DNA from: Bacteroidales bacterium UBA3663
GTDB taxonomy: Bacteria; Bacteroidota; Bacteroidia; Bacteroidales; UBA3663
Length of the DNA stretch: 11,706 bases
Assembly (NCBI GenBank): GCA_002373755.1
Contig: DFJU01000027.1
Span: 1 to 11,706, forward strand
Direction: 5' to 3'
Under the pieces are notes generated by a model that did no database searches, was not told where the DNA came from, and saw nothing but the letters and a program-made list of their open reading frames with translations. The position numbers and the translations under genes are program-made. Position 1 is the stretch's first letter, and each line of letters opens with the position of its first letter. Positions 5,726-11,706 of this stretch are shown here, piece after piece.

Positions 5726-6577
5726 ATGGACGAACAGGGAAGAAAAGTCGGAAAAAAACATTATTTTCGCGCTAAATTTTGTCTTTTTATGTCGCCCAAA
5801 CTGAAGGCATTCATCGATTTTATGTGGAAAAAACGTACTTTGTACGTTCTGCTCGGCATGTTGATTGCGTTTGCAATCATCCTGCTCATCATTGCCACGC
5901 CTTTGTGTGTCTATCTGCCAGGATATCTGGACGTCCACAAGCGCGCCGTGGTGATGGATTTCGCGATGCGCATCGACAGTCTGGAGCGGGAGTGCGACCT
6001 GCGTCTGGCCTATTTGGACAACATGACGAACATTTTGCGCGACAGGGTTAAGCCCGACCAGATTGTGCCCTACGATTCGGCCGTGACGCGTATCCAGGAC
6101 ACGTTGTTGACGGCGTCCGAACGAGAAATCGAGTTCGTCAACCGATATGCCCAGCAGGAGCGTTTCGGCTTGAATGCCCTCGATGAGGAGCGTAATGGCC
6201 GATTGTCGGTGGTTTTCCTTGCTCCGGTTAAGGGCACGGTGGCTCAGCGCGATTATGGGGAAGATGCCAAACCGGGTGCAACTCGCGTAGCGTTGGCTGG
6301 CATATCGCCGGTGCTGGCTCCATTGGAGGGCGATGTCGTTTCGGTCGTGACAGAGGTCGGTGGCAGCTATCAGATTGTGCTGCAACATCAATTAGAGTAT
6401 CTCACGGTCTATTCACATTTGAAGTCGGTTATGGTGGAACTTGGCCAACACGTCAAGGCTGGCAAGGTCATCGGCCATGCCGGCAGCAAGAAGGACACCA
6501 CGGATTGTTGGGTCGGACTTGAAGTGTGGCACAAGGGAAAGTCCATCGACCCCGAATTGGTAATGATATTAGAGTGA
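5726..6577 (+). CDS. membrane-anchored M23/LytM-like protein, catalytically degenerate
   Basis: 283 residues from ATG 5726; ATG 5789 (MSPKLKAF) is a possible later start giving 262. A basic cytoplasmic tail is followed by one membrane segment (about 40-58), then ATPLCVYLPGY, a juxtamembrane motif I know from Bacteroidales M23 proteins encoded next to dxr. A predicted coiled coil (about 70-107) and a LytM-fold domain (about 166-281: LAPVKGTV, VYSHLKSVMVELGQHVKAG, GLEVWHKGKSIDPE) follow. Active members have HxGxD for zinc and HLH before FE(V/L)W. Here the first site reads ATRVALAG and the second WVG before LEVW; only His231 of YSHL remains. The fold is kept but zinc binding and hydrolysis should be lost, as in activator-type LytM proteins (EnvC, NlpD). 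It ends 2 nt before dxr, so the two are translationally linked. Confidence 0.85.
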   Translation: MDEQGRKVGKKHYFRAKFCLFMSPKLKAFIDFMWKKRTLYVLLGMLIAFAIILLIIATPLCVYLPGYLDVHKRAVVMDFAMRIDSLERECDLRLAYLDNMTNILRDRVKPDQIVPYDSAVTRIQDTLLTASEREIEFVNRYAQQERFGLNALDEERNGRLSVVFLAPVKGTVAQRDYGEDAKPGATRVALAGISPVLAPLEGDVVSVVTEVGGSYQIVLQHQLEYLTVYSHLKSVMVELGQHVKAGKVIGHAGSKKDTTDCWVGLEVWHKGKSIDPELVMILE

Positions 6578-6579
6578 AA

Positions 6580-7815
6580 ATGAGAACAATTGCAATCTTG
6601 GGCAGTACGGGAAGCATCGGCCGCCAGACGCTTGAAGTGGTCGAAGAGCATCCCGATTTGTTTGAAGTATATGCCATTACGGCCAACCGCAGCGCCGACC
6701 TGCTCATTGAACAGGCCCGCAAGTTCAAGCCCGAAGTTGTGGCGATTGCCGATGAGTCGTGCTACGAAAAGGTGAAGGATGCACTTGCCGACCTGCCCAT
6801 CAAGGTGTGGACGGGTGCCGATTCGCTCTGTCAGGTGGTTACGGCTGGCCCGATTGACGTCGTCGTGACGGCAATGGTCGGTTTCGCGGGTCTGCGGCCG
6901 ACGGTCGAGGCCATCAAGGCGCAGAAGGCATTGGCATTGGCCAACAAAGAGACGCTCGTCGTGGCCGGACAGCTCATCGAGGGCCTTTGTGCCGAATATC
7001 AGGTGCCGATTCTGCCGGTCGATAGCGAGCACAGCGCGATTTTCCAGTGCCTGCAGGGCGAGTCGGTTGCCAAGGGCTGTTTCCCGTGGTTGGCATCGGC
7101 CAAAAGCGAGGACGAGAACGGCGAAAAGCGGCCTACGTATCTTGACAATCCCATCGACAAGCTCATCATCACGGCATCGGGCGGCCCGTTCCGCACCTTC
7201 ACGATGGAGCAGATGCGCGACGTGACGGCAGCGCAGGCCCTGAAGCATCCGAACTGGGACATGGGCGCGAAGATTACCATCGATTCGGCGTCGATGATGA
7301 ACAAGGGTTTTGAGGTCATCGAGGCACGTTGGCTGTTCGGCATGACCACCGACCGCATCGAGGTGGCCGTCCATCCGCAGAGCATCGTGCACAGCATGGT
7401 GCAGTTTGCCGACGGTGCCATCAAGGCGCAGCTGGGCTGTCCCGACATGAAGGTGCCCATCGCCTATGCGCTGAGCTATCCGGAGCGAATGCCATCGGCC
7501 ATAAACGGAAAACTGCGGCTGGAGGACTACGCGAATCTGACGTTCGAGCGCCCCGACCTGGAGCGTTTCCCGAACCTGCGGCTGGCCTTCGAGGCATTGG
7601 CCAAGGGCGGCGACCGTACCTGCGTGCTCAATGCGGCCAACGAGGTCACGAACGAGGCTTTCCGTCGTGGCCAATGCAAATTCCTCCAGATGGCCGAGGT
7701 GAACGAGCGGACGATGCAGGCGATGCCGTTCGTGGCGCGTCCGTCGCTCGACGACTATTTCGCGATTGATGCCGAGGCTCGCGTCAAGGCACGTGAGATT
7801 CTGGCCAAGTTGTGA
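6580..7815 (+). CDS. dxr: 1-deoxy-D-xylulose 5-phosphate reductoisomerase
   Basis: 411 residues from ATG 6580; it begins 2 nt after the preceding stop, and the in-frame ATG upstream lies inside that gene. Dxr (IspC) converts DXP to methylerythritol phosphate with NADPH and a divalent metal, the committed step of the MEP pathway and the target of fosmidomycin. Motifs: NADPH loop GSTGSIG (8-14); ANKETLV (121-127); metal ligands Asp148 and Glu150 in PVDSEHS; SGGPFR (200-205); HPNWDMG (223-229); NKGFE (241-245, metal-binding Glu245); HPQSIVHSMVQF (265-276). All catalytic residues are present. It is longer than usual because of about 17-25 extra residues near 160-190, before the active-site SGGPFR strand. 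It is followed after 110 nt by rseP. Confidence 0.97.
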   Translation: MRTIAILGSTGSIGRQTLEVVEEHPDLFEVYAITANRSADLLIEQARKFKPEVVAIADESCYEKVKDALADLPIKVWTGADSLCQVVTAGPIDVVVTAMVGFAGLRPTVEAIKAQKALALANKETLVVAGQLIEGLCAEYQVPILPVDSEHSAIFQCLQGESVAKGCFPWLASAKSEDENGEKRPTYLDNPIDKLIITASGGPFRTFTMEQMRDVTAAQALKHPNWDMGAKITIDSASMMNKGFEVIEARWLFGMTTDRIEVAVHPQSIVHSMVQFADGAIKAQLGCPDMKVPIAYALSYPERMPSAINGKLRLEDYANLTFERPDLERFPNLRLAFEALAKGGDRTCVLNAANEVTNEAFRRGQCKFLQMAEVNERTMQAMPFVARPSLDDYFAIDAEARVKAREILAKL

Positions 7816-7925
7816 ATTTGACCAAGTTATGAAATAAGAATTAAGAAATAAGAGTTTATGGGTGACGACTGGAGCAAATGTCCACTCCCCTTTTACTCCC
7901 TTTAATTACTTTTATATTGTAAATA
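7805..7925. repeat. dxr - rseP spacer with short direct repeats
   Basis: CCAAGTTGTGAA, which spans the dxr stop (7805-7816), recurs as CCAAGTTATGAA at 7822-7833, a 17-nt step. This is followed by AAATAAG / AATTAAG / AAATAAG units and then two ACTCCC-type pyrimidine blocks near 7884-7901. There is no ORF, no clear promoter box and no strong terminator, so dxr and rseP may be transcribed together. Confidence 0.5.
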
Positions 7926-9299
7926 ATGTTTGATTCAACATTCTGGTTCAAGGCATTCGAACTGTTGGCCAGCCTTTCCATTCTGGTTTTCGTACACGAA
8001 CTGGGACACTTCATGTGGGCGCGGTTCTTCAAGGTCGGAGTCGAGAAGTTCTACCTCTTCTTCGATGCCTATGATTTCGCCCTCGTCCGCTGGAACAAGC
8101 AGGGTCTGCACTTCTTCGACTGGATTCACCTGCCGCGACTGGTCAATCCGAGCGAGACGGAGTATGGCATCGGTTGGGTGCCGTTGGGCGGCTATTGTGC
8201 CATCGTCGGCATGGTCGATGAGACCCACAATTCCGAGCAGGCCGACATGGACCGTCCCGATGCCTTCGTCAAGCAGGGCAAGTTCGCCCAGTTCATGATA
8301 ATGGTGGGCGGTGTCTTGAACAACGTGATATTGGCCGTCATCATCTATATCGGCATGGCGTGGCATTGGGGCAAGGATGTGCTCGAAATCGAGAATCTGC
8401 CCTACGGCGTGGAATACAGCGCATTGGCCAAGGAGATAGGCTTCCAGGACGGCGACATGATTGTTGCCTTCGACGGCGAGCGTGTGACCGACTTCAACTC
8501 CATCGGCAATCATCTTCTGTTGGCCAATGACGTGACCGTGCGTCGCAGTGGCGGCGAGGTGACGTTTGCTCTGCCCGACACGCTGGGAACGCATTTCCTG
8601 AAGGAGAAGGACATCATGTCGTTCCTCTCGCTGCGTCAGCCGATGGTTGTGGCCGATTTGTTGGCCGATGGACCTGCCGCACGAGCCGCATTGCAGGCGG
8701 GCGACAGCATTGTCATGGTCGATAGCGTCCTGACGCCGTATTTCGCCGATGTGACGTCGCAGTTGAAGCTCCATGCGGGCGACTCGGTGCGCATCGGCTA
8801 TTATCGCGGCGATTCGTTGTGTGTGGCCGATGTCCTTCTGACGTCCGACGGCAAGCTGGGTATCTATTCGAAGAGCCTCATCGGCCCAGAACACCTCACG
8901 CACATCGACTTCACATTGGCCGAAGCCATCCCCGCCGGTTTGCAGCAGGGCTGGACTATGCTCTACAACTACGTGCGCCAGTTCAAGCTTGTCTTCACCA
9001 AGGAGGGCGCGAAGGAGCTTGGCGGTTTCGGTTCGATGGGCTCGATTTTCCCCGAAAAGTGGATCTGGAAGGCGTTCTGGGGCTTGACGGCGTTCATTTC
9101 TGTCGCATTGGCCTTCATGAACATCCTGCCGATTCCGGCGCTCGACGGCGGCCACATCATGATTCTCATCATCGAGGCCATCATCCGCCGGCCGCTTTCC
9201 AACAAGCTGAAAGACCGTTTGCAGTACATCGGATTCGGCTTCATCGTCCTGCTGATGGTTGCGGTCAATGCCAACGACATCATCAAGTTCTTCTTCTGA
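7926..9299 (+). CDS. rseP: RseP-family site-2 zinc metalloprotease
   Basis: 457 residues from ATG 7926. RseP is an inner-membrane protease that cleaves transmembrane segments, in other bacteria anti-sigma factors and leftover signal peptides. The zinc motif HELGH is at 24-28 in the first membrane segment, with the third ligand Asp407 in NILPIPALDGGH (399-410) in a later segment. GIGWVPLGGYCAI (81-93) is the conserved membrane-re-entrant loop; a second membrane segment with VGGVLNNV is at about 124-144. Two PDZ-like domains occupy about 150-235 and 236-315. An extra stretch (about 44-78) before the re-entrant loop fits the Bacteroidetes form. The substrate here cannot be told from sequence; no anti-sigma gene is in the window. 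The neighbourhood M23 - dxr - rseP is common in the order as far as I recall. Confidence 0.95.
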   Translation: MFDSTFWFKAFELLASLSILVFVHELGHFMWARFFKVGVEKFYLFFDAYDFALVRWNKQGLHFFDWIHLPRLVNPSETEYGIGWVPLGGYCAIVGMVDETHNSEQADMDRPDAFVKQGKFAQFMIMVGGVLNNVILAVIIYIGMAWHWGKDVLEIENLPYGVEYSALAKEIGFQDGDMIVAFDGERVTDFNSIGNHLLLANDVTVRRSGGEVTFALPDTLGTHFLKEKDIMSFLSLRQPMVVADLLADGPAARAALQAGDSIVMVDSVLTPYFADVTSQLKLHAGDSVRIGYYRGDSLCVADVLLTSDGKLGIYSKSLIGPEHLTHIDFTLAEAIPAGLQQGWTMLYNYVRQFKLVFTKEGAKELGGFGSMGSIFPEKWIWKAFWGLTAFISVALAFMNILPIPALDGGHIMILIIEAIIRRPLSNKLKDRLQYIGFGFIVLLMVAVNANDIIKFFF

Positions 9300-9308
9300 A
9301 AAAATCTC

Positions 9309-9360
9309 TCAAGAATTTGAGAATTAGGGAAATAGATTCTTTTAATTCGCAAATTCTTGA
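9309..9360. repeat. long hairpin between rseP and the beta-helix gene
   Basis: CAAGAATTTGAGAATTA (9310-9326) and TAATTCGCAAATTCTTG (9343-9359) are complementary with a single mismatch, and T9309-A9360 extends the stem to about 18 bp. The loop is 16 nt. It begins 10 nt after the rseP stop and ends 22 nt before the next ATG. No clean T-run follows, so it could be a weak terminator, an RNA-processing or stability hairpin, or a mobile repeat remnant. Confidence 0.7.
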
Positions 9361-9382
9361 TTCTTTATAATCCTCCGGCACC

Positions 9383-11185
9383 ATGAAAAAACGATTGCTT
9401 TCTGTCGCCCTGTGCGGGCTCTTTTTGGCCGATGCATTGGCCGTCGAAATCCGCGTAGCACCGGGCCAGCCGCTCGATGCTGCCTTCCGCGAGGCGCGCG
9501 AGATGCGTCGTCTGGGGAGCATCGGCCATAACGACACGCTTTTCATCACTTTGGCCGATGGTGTCCACCGCATCGTCGAAGCGCTCATGCTCCGTCCCGA
9601 AGACAGCGGAACGCCGCAGTCGCCCACCGTCGTCCGCGCGGAACATGCAGGTTGCGCCACCATCGACGGCGGCGTGGCGTTGACGGGTTGGCGACGAGCC
9701 ACGCGGGAGGAACTGCGCGGAGTGCCATCGGCCACACAACCGAACCTTTGGGTGTGCGATGCGCCGCGCGTGAATGGACGCATCGTCGAGACACGTCAGC
9801 TCTGGCAGGACGGCCGACGGCTTCCGCAGGCATCGCTCGTGCCGCAGGACAGTCTGCTGCCGATGCTCGCGTTCGACAAGGAGCACCGCGAAATCCATAT
9901 TCCGGCGCGCTACGCGACTTTTTTGAGCCGCAATCCGCACTTCCAGCCTTGGATGCTGGTGCATCAGCGGTGGGCAATCGCCCTGCTGCGCATCAAGGAG
10001 GTCGTGATGGCCGATACATTGGCCAAAATCACTTTCCTCGAACCCGAAAGCCGACGCGAATTTGAGCATCCGTGGCCGCAACCCGTCATCGGCGACACAC
10101 TCGACGACGGCCGCATCGTCTCGTCGTCGTTCAACCTGTTGGGCGATGTTTCATTGCTCGACCGGCCCGGCGAATGGGTGCAGTCGTATCCAAATGGCCT
10201 GATCTACTACGTGAGCGGCGACAAGGGCGGCGCGCGTCCATCGGCCGAAATTACGATTCCCGTGGCCGAGCAGCTGGTGCGCGTGGAGGGTTCGCTGGAA
10301 CGCCCCGTGCACGACATTCTGTTCGACGGAATTCGGTTCGCGCACACCGTCTGGACGACGCCGAACCGCGAGGGCTGGGTCACGTTGCAGGCCGGATTCC
10401 CCATCGTCGATGCCTACAAATTGGCCGAACCTGGATTGCCGCACAAGGCATCGCTCGAAAATCAGGCGTGGATTGGTCGTCCGCAGTCGGCTGTGACGTT
10501 GTTTGGCGCGCGCTACGTGAATTTTTCGCATTGTCAGTTCGTCAATCTGGGCGCGTGTGGCGTGGATTTCGTCGAGTCTTCGTCGCGCTGTGATGTGGCC
10601 GACTGCCATTTTGAGGATGTCGGCGCTACAGCCGTGCTGATTGGCCATTTTGCGACCGGCGGACACGAGACGCACGCTCCGTTTTTGCCGTTTTCGGCCG
10701 ATGCGTTGTGCCGCGAAATGCGCGTAGTGCGCTGTCGGGTGAAGGATGTTGGCATGGAGGATTGGGGTGCATCGGCCATAAATGCCGGATATGTTTCATC
10801 GACCACAATTGCGCAGAACGAGGTTTCGGGCTGCAAATGGAGCGGCATCTGTCTGGGTTGGGGCTGGCTGCCCGCGCCGAAAGAGAAGGCTTCGCTGCGA
10901 CGTTGGCCGATGCGCGACAACCATCTGACGGGCAACCATGTTTTCGATTTCGGCCTGCAGTTGCACGATTGTGGCGCGCTCTACACGCTTTCGTATCAGC
11001 CGGGGTCGAGCATCGAAGGTAATCGTCTGGAGCGCATGGGACGTGCGCCGTTCGCCACCAACCAGCGCGTATTCTACATCTATCTGGACGAGGCCACCGA
11101 CGGCTTCACCATCCGGGACAACGTGATGCCCGAATGGCGCATCGGCCAAAACCAGACAGGGCCAAAGATGAAGATTGAGGAGTAG
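9383..11185 (+). CDS. secreted right-handed parallel beta-helix protein, probably carbohydrate-active
   Basis: 600 residues from ATG 9383. A signal peptide (MKKRLLSVALCGLFLADALA, cleavage after residue 20) without lipobox sends it to the periplasm or beyond. The N-terminal part has ADGVHRI, LRPEDSGTPQSPTVVRA and IDGGVALTGW, then GRIVETRQLWQDGRRLPQA, a layout typical of beta-helix glycoside hydrolases such as GH141-like and related families. EWVQSYPNGLIYYV (about 266-279) precedes the helix proper, whose rungs (about 310-580) show the repeated aliphatic/Asn-Gly pattern: FDGIRFAHTVW, VNFSHCQFVNLGACGVDF, CDVADCHFEDVGATAVLIG, TIAQNEVSGCKWSGICLG. I cannot assign catalytic acids or substrate, so an enzyme role is inference; a carbohydrate-binding or lyase-like role is possible. 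It shares orientation with rseP, and no own promoter is visible. Confidence 0.85.
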   Translation: MKKRLLSVALCGLFLADALAVEIRVAPGQPLDAAFREAREMRRLGSIGHNDTLFITLADGVHRIVEALMLRPEDSGTPQSPTVVRAEHAGCATIDGGVALTGWRRATREELRGVPSATQPNLWVCDAPRVNGRIVETRQLWQDGRRLPQASLVPQDSLLPMLAFDKEHREIHIPARYATFLSRNPHFQPWMLVHQRWAIALLRIKEVVMADTLAKITFLEPESRREFEHPWPQPVIGDTLDDGRIVSSSFNLLGDVSLLDRPGEWVQSYPNGLIYYVSGDKGGARPSAEITIPVAEQLVRVEGSLERPVHDILFDGIRFAHTVWTTPNREGWVTLQAGFPIVDAYKLAEPGLPHKASLENQAWIGRPQSAVTLFGARYVNFSHCQFVNLGACGVDFVESSSRCDVADCHFEDVGATAVLIGHFATGGHETHAPFLPFSADALCREMRVVRCRVKDVGMEDWGASAINAGYVSSTTIAQNEVSGCKWSGICLGWGWLPAPKEKASLRRWPMRDNHLTGNHVFDFGLQLHDCGALYTLSYQPGSSIEGNRLERMGRAPFATNQRVFYIYLDEATDGFTIRDNVMPEWRIGQNQTGPKMKIEE

Positions 11186-11214
11186 GGGGGAAGTCGTTTT
11201 TCCGCGTAACGAGT

Positions 11215-11250
11215 AAAAAAATGTCCGATGCGTTTCACAACGTATCGGAC
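11215..11250 (-). terminator. minus-strand intrinsic terminator
   Basis: GTCCGATGCGTT (11223-11234) pairs with AACGTATCGGAC (11239-11250), 12 bp with one G-U pair and a 4-nt loop. On the minus strand it is followed by seven U (A7 at 11215-11221 on the plus strand). It would stop leftward transcription just before it runs antisense into the beta-helix gene. On the plus strand it has no U-tract but could still form the mRNA 3' end. Confidence 0.75.
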
Positions 11251-11647
11251 TAACCACTAATACTAATTAACTAAAACTGACGACCTTAATTAAATACAAA
11301 ATCTAATATACACAAGATAACATTTGGGCAATACTTTGTCTTTCGACACCGCAAAGATGACGCAAAAAAATGGCTTTGCGACGGCAAATCGTACAAAAAT
11401 CGCGTAGTGATACTTTCTGTATATTTTTGTCTCATTTCCACCAAATTTTTCTACCTCTCCACCTTGTTTTTCCACTATGGCTCATGGTTGTAAATTCGTT
11501 CAATGTAGATACCGAAAATTGTCATTTGTCGGATGCGGTGAATATTCTTTATTCACGCGTAATTGCACAAAAAGGGCTGATTTTTACCGATTTATTAAGA
11601 AATTATGTCGAAAAAACGGGTGAAAATTAACAAATTATAACATCATG

Positions 11648-11679
11648 CTTGTATTTTGCATGTTGACTATCTATATTTG
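11648..11679 (+). promoter_or_regulatory. Bacteroidetes-type promoter for a gene beyond the window
   Basis: CTTG at 11648-11651, exactly 20 nt, then a perfect TATATTTG at 11672-11679. Transcription would start near 11686. An ATG at 11702-11704 lies within a short-leader distance and may be the start codon of the next gene, but only one further base pair of codon is visible. Confidence 0.65.
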
Positions 11680-11706
11680 CGCAACGGAAAATTTTTGCTC
11701 AATGTA

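Larger units (their letters stand above)
11186..11706. other. 521-base region without a convincing gene
   Basis: AT-rich spacer after the beta-helix gene. It contains a minus-strand terminator hairpin (11215-11250), an AT-rich tract, a copy of AAAAATCGCGTAG (11395-11407) and an outward promoter (11648-11679). An 86-codon plus-strand frame (11370-11630) has no start context, family resemblance or codon pattern like its neighbours, and I do not call it. A putative minus-strand short RNA is discussed in the findings. Confidence 0.7.

Noticed and set aside
6409..7674. Long minus-strand open frame (421 codons) antisense to dxr
   Set aside because: It is a shadow of the GC-biased codon use of dxr. 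The translation is rich in His, Arg and Gln with no recognisable domain, while the plus strand encodes an intact enzyme.
7935..9155. Long minus-strand open frame (406 codons) antisense to rseP
   Set aside because: It is the same kind of artefact: the translation is a low-complexity His/Gln/Arg-rich string with no hydrophobic core, opposite an intact rseP.
9383..11185. Specific enzyme name (fucosidase, xylanase or lyase) for the beta-helix protein
   Set aside because: The fold class is clear, but I cannot identify catalytic residues or subfamily from sequence alone.
11370..11630. 86-codon plus-strand open frame in the terminal spacer
   Set aside because: It lies in AT-rich DNA and contains the repeated AAAAATCGCGTAG word. 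It has no family resemblance, no promoter box at a proper distance and codon use unlike neighbouring genes; it is most likely a chance frame.

Overview
The window reads as chromosomal DNA of a Bacteroidales bacterium, perhaps Prevotella-like, though the genus cannot be fixed from sequence alone. The evidence is: several promoters of the Bacteroidetes TTTG / TAnnTTTG type with 19-20 nt spacing; no clear Shine-Dalgarno sites; a tRNA gene without encoded CCA; lipoproteins with a Bacteroidetes-style acidic export signal; a BspA-like leucine-rich repeat lipoprotein; and a DUF4923-type secreted protein.

Layout. Positions 1-1642 hold the translation pair rpsB (5' end cut off by the window) and tsf, both with the codon use of highly expressed genes. 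A hairpin, an inverted-repeat spacer and tRNA-Pro(CGG) with a strong terminator follow. Positions 1960-3984 carry two independently transcribed lipoprotein genes, each with its own promoter and intrinsic terminator. The first is a probable surface lipoprotein of unknown function. The second is a BspA-like protein with nine exact 23-residue repeats. Positions 4098-5641 are on the minus strand: ispD and a small secreted DUF4923-type protein, each with its own promoter. From 5726 to 11185 everything is on the plus strand: a membrane-anchored, catalytically degenerate M23/LytM protein, dxr (ispC), rseP (site-2 protease) and a secreted parallel beta-helix protein. The last 520 bases have no convincing gene but hold a minus-strand intrinsic terminator and, at the very end, a promoter pointing out of the window.

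How the genes fit together. ispD and dxr are two early steps of the MEP isoprenoid pathway and lie in a divergent arrangement around the M23 gene. M23, dxr and rseP form an envelope/isoprenoid cluster: isoprenoid precursors feed undecaprenyl phosphate, the LytM-like protein probably acts on or near peptidoglycan, and RseP cleaves membrane proteins.

No obvious new defence or mobile system is visible. The points most worth a second look are an EF-Ts whose TDFV motif reads TESV, an M23 protein that has lost its zinc ligands, a repeated octamer TCGCGTAG that is over-represented and sits beside A/T tracts in spacers, a nested palindrome between two convergent genes, and a possible short minus-strand RNA near 11.2-11.35 kb.
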